Below are positions 1 to 10,200 of a stretch of DNA of 26,734 bases, in pieces (within the stretch, counting starts at the first letter, position 1; every line of letters starts with the position of its first letter). Source of the DNA: a virus; the IMG/VR virus record IMGVR_UViG_3300046733_001544, positions 1-26,734 of that record; one strand, 5' to 3'. The notes under the pieces are model-generated. The model ran no database searches. It had not been told where the DNA came from and worked only from the letters and a program-made list of their open reading frames with translations. Both the position numbers and the translations under genes were made by a program.

Positions 1-150
1 GATGGTGGAACGGCATCAAACTCTTTACATACATTTGTATCAGCTTCATCAAACGCTGTGAAGCATGAACCACAATCAGTTCATACTTATGTATCTTCTT
101 CAAATGGAGCCATTAAACACTTACCTCAATCAACTCATACATTTGTAAGA
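1..150 (+). repeat. End of a first HTFVSA repeat block (partial)
   Basis: Three tandem units of about 18 residues (HTFVSASSNAVKHEPQS, HTYVSSSNGAIKHLPQS, HTFVR) match the ends of blocks 1-3. The preceding residues DGGTAS correspond to DGGSAS in those blocks, so a fourth complete beta block probably lies just left of the window. Confidence 0.85.
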
Positions 151-3100
151 GTAAATGAGGATTCGGTAAGTACTTTACCAATTCTAACTAAAAACATTGA
201 AGGTTTAGTCAAAAGAAGTGATGCAACTCAATTCACTTCTTCATTAAGTGGTTCTGGAAATCTTATATCTAAATTATCATCTTCATTTGAAACTGTATTA
301 GATATTATAGAATTTGGAACTGGTTCTACTCCATCAACAGCAACTTATGACCCTGCCGATGGTGATTTTGTAATGACTATTCCAAATCACAAATTTAGAA
401 AAGCAGATAGTATTTATCTAAAACCAGAATCATTTGTATTCACTTGTGAAATGGATGATAACAAAACTGAACACAAATTACCTTCAGTTGGACAACCTGC
501 TTACAATAGTAAATTAAGAATTAAATCGGTAACCGATAATACTGTAACTGTAAACGTTGGTAAATCAGGTCCAAATTTACATTTTAATCCTACTAACGCA
601 ACTTATGACCCTGCTACTGGTGATTTTGTAATCACAACTGGTACTCATAATTTAAGTGTTGGTGAAGGAATTATATTAGATATTGAATCATTTGCATTCA
701 CTTGTGATATGGATGATGACCAATCAGTTAAATCTTACCCTCGATTGGGTATAGACCCTTACGCTGGTCGTTCAATGATTATAACTGATGTTACCGATAC
801 TACAATGACTGTAAATGTTGGTATCTCAGGCCCGAACAAATACTTTACTCCATCAGATGTTAATTATAATGCATTGACTGGAGAAATGGTATTGACAGTA
901 GGTCAACATGGATTGGGTGTAAGTAGAAGTGTAGTATTAGAAAATGAATCATTTGCGTTCACTTGTGACCAAGATGGTGATTCTACAACTCACTCTTATC
1001 CAAGAAGTGGTTCAGACCCATATGCAGAACAATCAATAAAAATTATTTCAGTTGGAACTACATCACATACTCCAACAAATGCACCATACAATCCAACAAC
1101 TGGTATCGTAACACTCACAATCGCTAATCACGGATTCTCTAATAATGATTATATAAAAGTTGATGATGGTGCATTAACTTATACTTGTGTTTTAGATGGG
1201 AACACAACTCAGAAATCTTATCCAAGAACTGGAATAGATTATCCATCTGGAAGATGGTTACAAATTTCAAATGTAACAACTAATACATTTGAAATTAATA
1301 TAGGTTCATCTTCTTACACTGGAGCACATACATTTGTATCTGCTACAACTAATGGAATAAAAAGACAAGATGGTACATTTACAATTAATGTAGGTGATGG
1401 TGGAAGTGCGTCTGGTTCAATACATACTTTTGTATCTGCATCAACAAATGCAGTTAAACATGAACCACAATCACTTCACACATTTGTATCAGCATCTAGA
1501 GAAGCAGTTAAACATTTACCACAATCAGTTCATACTTTTGTTAGAACTATTGATGATTCAGTAACTGTGATTCCACCAAAAGTAGAAAATACTGAAGAAG
1601 CAATAGCAGTAACAACGGAAACTCAGTTTACTACATCATCTATTTCAGCATCAGCTGCAGATATTTCTTTCATCTCAGAATCATTTGAGATTGTAACTAG
1701 AATTATAGAATTTGGTAGTGGTTCTTATGAATCATCATCATTATATGGAAGTGAAGTAACCGCATCATCAACTGTTGCGGCTTATAACTTATTAAAATCA
1801 AATATTGATTTCATAAAAGAAGAAACAATCGCTTATTTATCATCTTCTTGGTCAGCAGCTGATTACAACGAAACAAGTTGTAGTAGAGATATTGCTGGTA
1901 TTGTTAGTGGTGCAGCTGAAGATTTAATTCACAATGTTTACTCAGCATCTGTATTTAATGGTAAGTTCTACTTAGAATATCCATCTCAAGCACAAGGTTC
2001 ACAATTGAACCAAACGTTGGATGGAATTAGATACGCAAGTAGAGTAGCACAAAAAGTGGCATCAAATGTAACATTCTCAAATCCAGTTCAAGATAGATTG
2101 GATACACAAACAATTATAAACAATAATAAAGAGTTTATTAAAGAAGAGGGAATAGCATTCCTATCAGCTTCTTGGAGTGATTTTGATTATCCAGAAGAAA
2201 CTTGTAAAAGAGATATTGTACACATCTTAGATGCATCAATTACTGATATTGTTTATGGTGGTAACGAAAGAACAATTAACGCAGGTGTATTCTATTGGAA
2301 GTATCCTTCAGAAGCAACTGGTTCTCAATTGTTCCCAACTTTAGATGGTATTGAATATGCTGGTGAAGTTGCACAAAAAGTAGTTAGTGGAGCAGTATTT
2401 ACACCACCAACTTCTGAAAAAGTAAATGCTTATAACTTAGTATTAGAAAATAGAGATTTAATTCAAAATGAAGTAATCGAATATGTTTCATCTTCTTGGA
2501 ACGCAGCTGATTACGATGATGTTAAATGTAAGAGAGATACTGGATACATCATAGATGCAGCTATTACTGATTTACTATATGGTGGAAATGAAAGAAGTAT
2601 AATCGCTGGTGATTTCTACTACAAATATCCATCACAAGCACAAGGTTCACAATTAGACCAAACTGTTGATGGTATAGTTCATGCTCAAAGATTATCTGAT
2701 AAGGTAATGAGTAACACTATTTTAGTAAATCCATCAGTAGAGAGAGAAGGATTATATCAAACAATAGAACAAAATAGAGAATTAGTTCAAGCTGAAGTAA
2801 TTGCTTACATCTCATCTTCTTGGGTTGGATTCGATTATGATGAAGCTAAATGTAGTAGAGATGTTGGACATATCTTAGATGCAGTTTCAACTGACTTGAG
2901 ATATGGAGGAAATGAAAGAAGTGTTATCGCTGGTGAGTACTATTACTTATATCCATCAGAAGCAACAAGTGTTCAAAAAACACAAACAATCGATGGTATC
3001 GTACATGCAGCTAACTTAGTTCAAAAACTTATTCAGAATGTTGTATTAGTACAACCTTCAGCAACTAAATTAAGTATTTGGAATACAATTAGAGATAATA

Positions 3101-6100
3101 GAACTTTAATTCAAAAAGAAGTAACTGAATATATTGATTATGCATATCCATTCTTTACATACAATAGAGAAAAATGTAGAAGAGATGTTGGACATATCTT
3201 AGATGGTGTTGCAACTGATTTCTTATGGGGTGGTAATCAAAGAAGTATTAAAGGTGGAGAATTCTACTACCTATTCCCATCTGAAGCAACTACTGTACAA
3301 AAAGATGAAACTATTGATGGAATTATGTACGCTAAGAATTTACTTAGAGATATAATTACACAACAAACATTATTATCTCCATCAACGGTATCTAATACCG
3401 ATGGAAATATCAAAGTAACATCTTTTGAAGCTGTAACATCTTCAATCGCATTAAGTGGTTCATATCAAACTGAAGTTAGTGAATCATATGATATTGTAAC
3501 TGGAATTATAAAAACAGGTATTGAATCATTCACACCTAAAACAGCAACTTATGACCCTGCAAATGGTGATTTTGTAATGACTGTACCTAAGCATAATTTA
3601 TATAGTGGTGATAGTATCTATCTGAAACCTGAATCATTTGTATTCACTTGTGATATGGATGGTAATAGAACTGAGCACAAACTTCCATCAATTGGACAAC
3701 CTGCTTACGATAATAGATTAACAATTAAATCAACAACATCAGATACTATAACTGTAAATGTTGGTAAATCAGGTCCAAATGTAGAATACAATCCAACAAC
3801 TGCATCATATGACCCAGCAACTGGGGAATTTGTTGTAACTGTGGCAAGTCATAGTTTAAGTGTTGGAGAGGGTGTGGTAATGTCAGCTGAATCATTCGCA
3901 TTTACTTGTGATATGGATAATGACCAATCAGTTAAATCATATCCAAGAGTAGGAATCGACCCATATTCAGTACGTTCACTTCCTCTTACGGATGTAACTG
4001 ATACTACAATGACATTTAATGTAGGGGCATCAGGTCCGAATAAATATTTCACACCTGTATCTGCTTCATACAACGCTCTAAGTGGAGATATGACTCTTAC
4101 TGTTTCTGAATCATTCGGATTGGGTGTTGGTAGAAGTGTAGTGTTAGAAAACGAATCTATCGCATTTACTTGTGATATGGATAGTAACGCAACTACTCAC
4201 TCTTACCCAAGAAGTGGTTCAGACCCATACGCAGAACAATCAATAAAAATTACTTCAGTTGGTACAACTTCTCATAGTGTAACTGATGCACCATATGATT
4301 CGGCAACTGGTGATGTAACTATTACAATAGCTAATCACAATTTCAATAATGGAGATTACATCAAATTAGATGATAACTCTCTAACTTATACTTGTGTATT
4401 AGATAATAATACAACTACAAAATCTTACCCAAGACCTAATTACGATTATCCAAGTGGAAGATGGTTAGAAATTTCTAATGTAACAACTAACACATTCGAT
4501 ATCAATATAGGTTCTTCACCATATGTAGGTTCACATACATTTGTATCAGCAACTACTAATGGATTGAAGAGACAAGATGGAACATTTACAATTAATGTTG
4601 GTGATGGTGGAAGTGCAAGTGGTTCAATTCATACATTTGTATCTGCATCTAATAGAGCAGTTAAGCATGAACCTCAATCAGTTCATACTTTCGTATCAGC
4701 TTCGAATGGGGCATTAAAACATTTACCTCAATCAGCTCATACATTTATTAGAACTGATAGAGATTCAGTAAGTACATTACCTATATTAACTGAAAACATT
4801 GAAGGGTTAATTAAAATTAATGATACAACTCAATTTACTTCTTCTTTAAGTGGTAGTGGAGTTGAATCAGCTTATGTAACTAGAAGTGTAGGATTTATTA
4901 ATGATATTATCAGATTAGGAACCGATGATATTCCTTTCGCATTAGCTAAATGGTTTGATGATACATTGGATGCTCCACAACAACTAACAACTGGTTCTTA
5001 TGTAACTGCTAGTGGTACTTTTGTAACTGATACTGAATTTGGTATTGTAAGTTCTTCATTTGGTCAAATTATCAATATCATTGAAAATGGTGTTGGTACA
5101 TTTACACCAACAACTGCGGCTTATAATCCTCTTAACGGAAACTTTATAGTTACTATTCCAAATCATACCTTAGATGTTGGAGAAGAAATTTATATAAGAC
5201 CTGAATCATTCGTATTCACTTGTGATATGGATGGAAATAAAACTGAACATAAACTCCCATCAGTTGGCCAACCTGCTTATACTAATAAATTAGAGATAAT
5301 ATCAAAAACTGATGATACTATAACTGTAAATGTAGGAGCATCGGGTCCTAATGTTGAATGGACTCCATCTAACGCAACTTATAACCCAGCAACTGGTGAT
5401 TTCGTAATCACAACTGGAACTCACACATTAAGTGTTGGGGAGGGTATCGTATTAGATACTGGTTCATTTGCATTTACTTGTGATATGGATAATGACCAAT
5501 CTACTAAATCATATCCGAGATTAGGAATAGACCCTTACGCTGGTCGTTCAATGAAACTTACTTCGGTAACTGATACTACAATGACTGTAAATGTAGGAGT
5601 ATCGGGTCCGAATAAATACTTTACACCTGTATCTGCATCTTATAACGCATTAAGTGGTGATATGACTTTAACTGTTTCTGAATCATTTGGTTTAGGAGTT
5701 GGTAGAAGTGTGGTATTGGAAAATGAATCATTTGCATTTACTTGTGACCAAGATTCAGATGCTACAACCCATTCTTATCCACGATTAGGTTCAGACCCAT
5801 ATGCAGAACAATCAATAGTAATTACTTCAGTTGGTAAAACTCAACATACACCAACCGATGCTCCATATAACTCATTAACTGGTGATGTTATTATTACAAT
5901 AGCTAATCATAATTTTACTAATGGTGATTATATTAAGATTTCTGATAACGGATTATCTTATACTTGTATATTGGATGGAAATAAAGTTAAAAAATCTTAT
6001 CCAAGACCTAACTATGATTATCCATCTGGAAGATGGTTACCAATTTCTGATGTAACTACAAATACATTTAAAATTAATATTGGTGCTTCATCTTATGTTG

Positions 6101-9100
6101 GTGAACACACATTCGTATCAGCAGAACAAAATAGTATTGAAAGACAAACTGGTACATTTACAATTAATGTAGGAAATGCTGGAAGTGCTTCTGGTTCGTT
6201 ACATACATTTGTATCAGCTTCAGCAAACGCTGTTAAGCATGAACCTCAATCGGTACACACATTTGTATCTGCATCTAAAGCAGCGGTTAAACACTTACCT
6301 CAATCAGTTCATAAATTTGTTAGAACTGATAAAAATTCAATAAGTGTTTTACCAGCGATTGTAAATAATACTGAAAGCAATATTAAAGTAACTAATACAA
6401 ATCAATTTACTTCTTCTATTGTTGGTTCTATAACTGAAGTTAACAAAGTAAAATCATCAATTGGTATAATTGAAGATATATTACAAAATGGTACTTCTGT
6501 TAAACCAACTGTTGTTAAGAATAACTCTGATAAAAATAACTTAATTAAAGTTACTGATGCAGTTCAAATAACATCAGAATCATTTGGAGATAGATTACAA
6601 CAAAGATTGATTTCATCATCAATCGCAATTGTAACTACAATTGTTGAAAATGGAACTGGTTCATTACCAACTGTTGTTGAGTATGGAACACCATCCGATT
6701 CACCAAAAACATTAGCAGCTTACAACTTACTAAAAGATAACATTGAATTTATTCAAAGTGAAAGTATCGCTTACTTATCATCTTCTTGGTCAACTGCATC
6801 TTACAATGAAACGAGTTGTAGTAGAGATATTGGGGCAATTATAAGTGGAGCAGCTGAAGATATGTTGTATAACGCAAACTCTTCATCTATATTCAATGGT
6901 AAGTTCTACTATGATTTCCCATCTAAAGCACAGGGTGCACAATTACAACAAACATTAGATGGTATTAACTACGCTGGTAGATTAGCAGAAAGTATAGTAA
7001 GAGGATACACATTCCAGACTGCATCCGCATTAGTTAGTGGTTCTTATGAGTTAATTAGAAACAATAGAGAATTTATTGAAAATGAAACAATTGAATTCTT
7101 ATCATCTTCTTGGGATGGATTTACTTATAATGAAATAACTTGTAAAAGAGATATTACTCATATTATAGATGCAGTATCAACTGACCTTCTTTATGGTGGA
7201 AATGAAAGAAGTGTAAATGCTGGAGATTACTATTATAGATATCCATCAGCAGCAATAATTGGTGGTGTACCAAATGAGAATAAACAAAAAGACCCAACTG
7301 TAACTGCAGTAGATTTCGTACAAGGATTTGTATCAGAAATTGTAAGTGGAGCAATATTCCAAACTGCATCAAATGAAGTTGATTATGTTTATGATACAAT
7401 CAGAGAAAATAGAGAATTCTTACAAGCTGAAACTGTAGCATTCGTAAACGCTAAATATCCAAACTTTGAATACAATGAATTAAGTTGTAGTAGAGATACT
7501 GGATTTATTATTGATGCTGTTGCTACTGATTTAAGATATGGTGGAAACCAAAGAGCATTAACCGCTGGTGAATTCTATTATAGATTCCCATCTGAAGCAA
7601 CTGATAACCAATTAGATGAAACAACTGATGCATTAATCTATACTAAAGATTTAATTCAAAAATTAGTTAACAAAGAAACATTATTTATTCCAACTGGAAG
7701 TTTGAATACCGATAATGGAATTAAAGTAACTTCATTCTCACCAGCAACTGGAGGTGATATAACTGATATTACAATTCTTAACACAATTTCATCTTCATTC
7801 GCAATTGTATCAGATGCAATCTCAAATGGAACAGGTTCAACACCAACTTCATCTAATTATGGGGCAGTTTCTACTGATTCAGATATCCTAACTACTTATG
7901 GATTGATTACTGAAAGTGTAACATTTATACAAAATGAAGTTGTGGAATATATTTCTTCTTCTTGGGTAGGATTTGATTATGATGATGTTAAGTGTAGAAG
8001 AGATGTTGGATTTATAGTAAATGGTGTAGCAGAAGATTTAAGATACGGAATTGTATCAGCATCTTCGGTAAATGCTAGATTCTATTACCAATTCCCATCT
8101 GAAGCTAATGGAACTGGTTCTCAAGCTCAACAAACTATTGATGGTATCAATTACGCAGCACAATTAACTGAACAAATCGTTAAAGGTGTAACATTTGATT
8201 TCCCATCAACTCAAATATCAGCATCAGTTGAATTAATTAGAAATAATAGAGAGTTTATTCAATCTGAATCAATTTCTTACCTAAGTTCTTCTTGGGAAGG
8301 GTTTGATTATGTAGAATCAACTTGTATGAGAGATGTTGGACATATTTTAGATGCAGTATCTACTGATTTACTTTATGGTGGTAACCAAAGAAGTAAAATT
8401 GCAGGAGAATACTACTACAAATATCCTTCATCAGCAACATCAACTCAATTAGAACCAACTACAACGGGTATTAAGTACGCGGGTGATGTGGCAAGTAAAT
8501 TAGTACAAAACGAAATATTCGTAACGGCATCGGCTGAAAGATTAGCTGGTAATAAAGTTCTTTTAGATAACAAAGAATTTATCCAAAATGAAGTAATATC
8601 ATATATTTCTTCTTCTTGGAGTACATTTGATTACAATGAAGATAAATGTAAGAGAGATACTGGTTATATCTTAAATGGTGTAGCAACTGATTTCTTATAT
8701 GGTGGAAATGAAAGAGGTAGAGTAAATGGTGAGTACTATTACTTATATCCATCGGATGCAACTGTTAATTTCCAAAGTAATCCAAATGGACAATTGAATC
8801 AAACAATTGATGGTATCAATTACTCAGCAAGATTGGCTGAAAAAGTGTTAGAAAACATAACATTTGTTACCGCATCTGCTGAAGTATCTGCATCAGCTGA
8901 ATTATTAAGAAACAATAGAAGTTTTGTACAAAACGAAACAATTGAGTTTATCTCATCTTCTTGGAGTAATGTAAAATATAATGAAGATAAGTGTAGAAGA
9001 GATACTGGATATATTATAGATGCAGCTGTAACTGATTTAGTATATGGTGGTAATGAAAGAAGTATTAATGCAGGATTGTACTATTGGAGATATCCTTCAA

Positions 9101-10167
9101 GAGCAACAAACGCTGGAACACCTTCAGAGCAAAATCAATTAGACCCGACTGTTGATGGAATCAGATTCGCAAATGGAACTTCACAAAATGTAGTTCAGAA
9201 TCTACCATACACAACTCCATCGGCTGAAATTACAAATGGTGTTCAGTTATTAAGAGATAATACAACATTTATACAAAAAGAAACAATCGCTTATCTAAGT
9301 TCATCTTGGAGTGAGTTTGAATACAACGAAGTTAGTTGTAGTAGAGATTTAGGATACATCATAGATGCAGTAGCAACTGATTTAACATATGGTGGTAATG
9401 AAAGAGCAGTACAAGCAGGTACATTCTACTACTACATTCCTTCAATCGCTACAACGGAGCAAAAACCACAAACAACTGATGGTATTGATTTCTCTAAAGG
9501 GTTAGCTGAGAAGATAATCAAACAACAACAATTAGTATTCCCAGCATTTTTAAATAATAATGGGGCTACCGCTCTTAGAAACGCTAAGAAAGTATTACAA
9601 GGTAAAGCAATATCGTACACAAACGCTGCTTTCCCTAACTTTATATACAATGAAGAAAAATGTTATAGAGATACTGGTTTCATCTTAGATGCTATCGCAA
9701 CTGATATCATTTATGGTGGTAACGAAAGAAGTATTAGAGCAGCTGAATCGTATTACAATGGTATATACGGAAGTGCGGCTGTGGTTATAAACGAACAAAA
9801 GAAAGAAACTGCAGAAACTAATAGATATTTAAGAACTCAATTCCAATTTGTTGCTAGACAGGCACCAGTTGAAGAGTTTGGTTCTTTAATTATTACAACT
9901 GGGCATGATTTCTCTTACGCTGGTGCTGGGGTAACTTATAAAGCATTACCTCCTAACCAAGGTGGTGATGGTGTACCTGATCCTGATAAGGAAATTACTG
10001 AAATAGGTGGAGGTAGAGTATTCTTCACATCAGGTAACGAACTTGGTGACTTTAGAATTGGTGGGGGTCTTGTTATTAAACAAGCTTCTGGTACATTAGA
10101 AGGTAGAACATTCTCTAAATCACTATTCTCACTTGTAACACCATTCTCATTAGCACTGCAAGATTAA
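1..10167 (+). CDS. Giant modular virion structural protein, 5'-truncated (marine T4-like phage type)
   Basis: The frame is open back to base 1, and the residues before the first possible GTG (base 58) already match the HTFVSASxNAVKHEPQS repeat. The true start therefore lies upstream and at least 3388 residues are present. Order of parts: end of a first HTFV block (1-150); beta block 1 (328-1545); five helical modules (1783-3381); beta block 2 (3529-4752); beta block 3 (5101-6324); three helical modules (6721-7692); six helical modules (7897-9861); C-terminal domain (9862-10167). Short linkers of the form (S)xxIVxxIIxxGxGSxPT recur about eight times between parts. No catalytic motif or membrane segment is visible in the part present. 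From recalled family knowledge, these repeats and this C-terminus belong to large structural proteins of T4-like marine phages; the exact place in the virion is not known to me. A long fibre or a baseplate/neck-associated role is inferred. The stop is followed 33 bases later by the next gene. Confidence 0.85.
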   Translation, partial: DGGTASNSLHTFVSASSNAVKHEPQSVHTYVSSSNGAIKHLPQSTHTFVRVNEDSVSTLPILTKNIEGLVKRSDATQFTSSLSGSGNLISKLSSSFETVLDIIEFGTGSTPSTATYDPADGDFVMTIPNHKFRKADSIYLKPESFVFTCEMDDNKTEHKLPSVGQPAYNSKLRIKSVTDNTVTVNVGKSGPNLHFNPTNATYDPATGDFVITTGTHNLSVGEGIILDIESFAFTCDMDDDQSVKSYPRLGIDPYAGRSMIITDVTDTTMTVNVGISGPNKYFTPSDVNYNALTGEMVLTVGQHGLGVSRSVVLENESFAFTCDQDGDSTTHSYPRSGSDPYAEQSIKIISVGTTSHTPTNAPYNPTTGIVTLTIANHGFSNNDYIKVDDGALTYTCVLDGNTTQKSYPRTGIDYPSGRWLQISNVTTNTFEINIGSSSYTGAHTFVSATTNGIKRQDGTFTINVGDGGSASGSIHTFVSASTNAVKHEPQSLHTFVSASREAVKHLPQSVHTFVRTIDDSVTVIPPKVENTEEAIAVTTETQFTTSSISASAADISFISESFEIVTRIIEFGSGSYESSSLYGSEVTASSTVAAYNLLKSNIDFIKEETIAYLSSSWSAADYNETSCSRDIAGIVSGAAEDLIHNVYSASVFNGKFYLEYPSQAQGSQLNQTLDGIRYASRVAQKVASNVTFSNPVQDRLDTQTIINNNKEFIKEEGIAFLSASWSDFDYPEETCKRDIVHILDASITDIVYGGNERTINAGVFYWKYPSEATGSQLFPTLDGIEYAGEVAQKVVSGAVFTPPTSEKVNAYNLVLENRDLIQNEVIEYVSSSWNAADYDDVKCKRDTGYIIDAAITDLLYGGNERSIIAGDFYYKYPSQAQGSQLDQTVDGIVHAQRLSDKVMSNTILVNPSVEREGLYQTIEQNRELVQAEVIAYISSSWVGFDYDEAKCSRDVGHILDAVSTDLRYGGNERSVIAGEYYYLYPSEATSVQKTQTIDGIVHAANLVQKLIQNVVLVQPSATKLSIWNTIRDNRTLIQKEVTEYIDYAYPFFTYNREKCRRDVGHILDGVATDFLWGGNQRSIKGGEFYYLFPSEATTVQKDETIDGIMYAKNLLRDIITQQTLLSPSTVSNTDGNIKVTSFEAVTSSIALSGSYQTEVSESYDIVTGIIKTGIESFTPKTATYDPANGDFVMTVPKHNLYSGDSIYLKPESFVFTCDMDGNRTEHKLPSIGQPAYDNRLTIKSTTSDTITVNVGKSGPNVEYNPTTASYDPATGEFVVTVASHSLSVGEGVVMSAESFAFTCDMDNDQSVKSYPRVGIDPYSVRSLPLTDVTDTTMTFNVGASGPNKYFTPVSASYNALSGDMTLTVSESFGLGVGRSVVLENESIAFTCDMDSNATTHSYPRSGSDPYAEQSIKITSVGTTSHSVTDAPYDSATGDVTITIANHNFNNGDYIKLDDNSLTYTCVLDNNTTTKSYPRPNYDYPSGRWLEISNVTTNTFDINIGSSPYVGSHTFVSATTNGLKRQDGTFTINVGDGGSASGSIHTFVSASNRAVKHEPQSVHTFVSASNGALKHLPQSAHTFIRTDRDSVSTLPILTENIEGLIKINDTTQFTSSLSGSGVESAYVTRSVGFINDIIRLGTDDIPFALAKWFDDTLDAPQQLTTGSYVTASGTFVTDTEFGIVSSSFGQIINIIENGVGTFTPTTAAYNPLNGNFIVTIPNHTLDVGEEIYIRPESFVFTCDMDGNKTEHKLPSVGQPAYTNKLEIISKTDDTITVNVGASGPNVEWTPSNATYNPATGDFVITTGTHTLSVGEGIVLDTGSFAFTCDMDNDQSTKSYPRLGIDPYAGRSMKLTSVTDTTMTVNVGVSGPNKYFTPVSASYNALSGDMTLTVSESFGLGVGRSVVLENESFAFTCDQDSDATTHSYPRLGSDPYAEQSIVITSVGKTQHTPTDAPYNSLTGDVIITIANHNFTNGDYIKISDNGLSYTCILDGNKVKKSYPRPNYDYPSGRWLPISDVTTNTFKINIGASSYVGEHTFVSAEQNSIERQTGTFTINVGNAGSASGSLHTFVSASANAVKHEPQSVHTFVSASKAAVKHLPQSVHKFVRTDKNSISVLPAIVNNTESNIKVTNTNQFTSSIVGSITEVNKVKSSIGIIEDILQNGTSVKPTVVKNNSDKNNLIKVTDAVQITSESFGDRLQQRLISSSIAIVTTIVENGTGSLPTVVEYGTPSDSPKTLAAYNLLKDNIEFIQSESIAYLSSSWSTASYNETSCSRDIGAIISGAAEDMLYNANSSSIFNGKFYYDFPSKAQGAQLQQTLDGINYAGRLAESIVRGYTFQTASALVSGSYELIRNNREFIENETIEFLSSSWDGFTYNEITCKRDITHIIDAVSTDLLYGGNERSVNAGDYYYRYPSAAIIGGVPNENKQKDPTVTAVDFVQGFVSEIVSGAIFQTASNEVDYVYDTIRENREFLQAETVAFVNAKYPNFEYNELSCSRDTGFIIDAVATDLRYGGNQRALTAGEFYYRFPSEATDNQLDETTDALIYTKDLIQKLVNKETLFIPTGSLNTDNGIKVTSFSPATGGDITDITILNTISSSFAIVSDAISNGTGSTPTSSNYGAVSTDSDILTTYGLITESVTFIQNEVVEYISSSWVGFDYDDVKCRRDVGFIVNGVAEDLRYGIVSASSVNARFYYQFPSEANGTGSQAQQTIDGINYAAQLTEQIVKGVTFDFPSTQISASVELIRNNREFIQSESISYLSSSWEGFDYVESTCMRDVGHILDAVSTDLLYGGNQRSKIAGEYYYKYPSSATSTQLEPTTTGIKYAGDVASKLVQNEIFVTASAERLAGNKVLLDNKEFIQNEVISYISSSWSTFDYNEDKCKRDTGYILNGVATDFLYGGNERGRVNGEYYYLYPSDATVNFQSNPNGQLNQTIDGINYSARLAEKVLENITFVTASAEVSASAELLRNNRSFVQNETIEFISSSWSNVKYNEDKCRRDTGYIIDAAVTDLVYGGNERSINAGLYYWRYPSRATNAGTPSEQNQLDPTVDGIRFANGTSQNVVQNLPYTTPSAEITNGVQLLRDNTTFIQKETIAYLSSSWSEFEYNEVSCSRDLGYIIDAVATDLTYGGNERAVQAGTFYYYIPSIATTEQKPQTTDGIDFSKGLAEKIIKQQQLVFPAFLNNNGATALRNAKKVLQGKAISYTNAAFPNFIYNEEKCYRDTGFILDAIATDIIYGGNERSIRAAESYYNGIYGSAAVVINEQKKETAETNRYLRTQFQFVARQAPVEEFGSLIITTGHDFSYAGAGVTYKALPPNQGGDGVPDPDKEITEIGGGRVFFTSGNELGDFRIGGGLVIKQASGTLEGRTFSKSLFSLVTPFSLALQD
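328..1545 (+). repeat. Beta block 1: four FTCxMD repeats plus HTFVSA repeats
   Basis: Four repeats of about 75-85 residues each begin with a (T/N)xxYxPxTGDxxxT pattern, run through one CxxD motif (FTCEMD, FTCDMD, FTCDQD, YTCVLD) and a (K/H)SYPR-like turn, and end in a TVNVG-like strand. The fourth repeat leads into HTFVSA units. The composition predicts beta structure. Blocks 2 and 3 have the same order and nearly the same length. Confidence 0.85.
1783..3381 (+). repeat. Helical module set 1 (five copies, about 107 residues each)
   Basis: Each copy reads: helix with a NRxxIQxExIxYxSSSW pattern, a YNExxCxRD motif, an IIDAxxTDLxYGGNERS motif, a YYxYPSxAT turn and a final helix DGIxYAxxLxQKV. 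The first copy differs (GAAED, no YGGN, FNGKFY) and so does the last (AYPFFTYN in place of SSSW). Confidence 0.85.
3529..4752 (+). repeat. Beta block 2
   Basis: It has the same four-repeat order as block 1 (FTCDMD three times, then YTCVLD) followed by HTFVSA units. A 39-residue segment starting at KYFTPVSASYN is identical in protein to block 3. Confidence 0.85.
5101..6324 (+). repeat. Beta block 3
   Basis: Third complete copy, 1224 bases like block 2. Its CxxD motifs are FTCDMD, FTCDMD, FTCDQD and YTCILD. It is separated from block 2 by a 116-residue linker that contains a stretch not seen elsewhere (AKWFDDTLDAPQQL). Confidence 0.85.
6721..7692 (+). repeat. Helical module set 2 (three copies, about 108 residues each)
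   Basis: The first copy is the variant form (ISGAAEDML, FNGKFYYDFPS). The second is standard (LLYGGNERS) with a longer loop after YPSAA. The third has KYPNFEYN in place of SSSW and ends in LFIP. Confidence 0.85.
7897..9861 (+). repeat. Helical module set 3 (six copies, about 109 residues each)
   Basis: The first copy is the variant form (VNGVAEDLR, VNARFYYQFPS). Copies two to five are standard with SSSW and YGGN(E/Q)R. The last copy has AFPNFIYNEEKC and leads into the C-terminal domain. Two copies have longer loops after the YPS turn. Confidence 0.85.
9862..10167 (+). other. C-terminal domain of the giant structural protein
   Basis: About 100 residues: FGSLIITTGHDFSYAG, then GGGRVFFTSGNELGDFRIGG, then IKQASGTLEGRTFS and a hydrophobic end. 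I recall the same order (STGHDF, VYYT-like, GNFRVGDLF, VEQATGTATL) at the ends of large cyanophage structural proteins. This is the strongest single clue to the phage group. Confidence 0.7.
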
Positions 10168-10184
10168 GGATAAAAAAGAAAACA

Positions 10185-10195
10185 AATATTTATAT
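10185..10195. promoter_or_regulatory. AATATTTATAT motif, possible late promoter element
   Basis: This 11-base AT motif lies in the 33-base gap before the second gene. An identical copy lies in the 52-base gap at 23670-23680. Its complement contains TATAAATA, the T4 late -10 consensus, but that is on the opposite strand to the genes. In AT-rich gaps it may be chance. Confidence 0.25.
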
Positions 10196-10200
10196 AGGAT

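Noticed and set aside
58-60. GTG as start of the giant protein
   Set aside because: The same frame is open to base 1, and the residues before it match the conserved repeat, so the gene begins outside the window.
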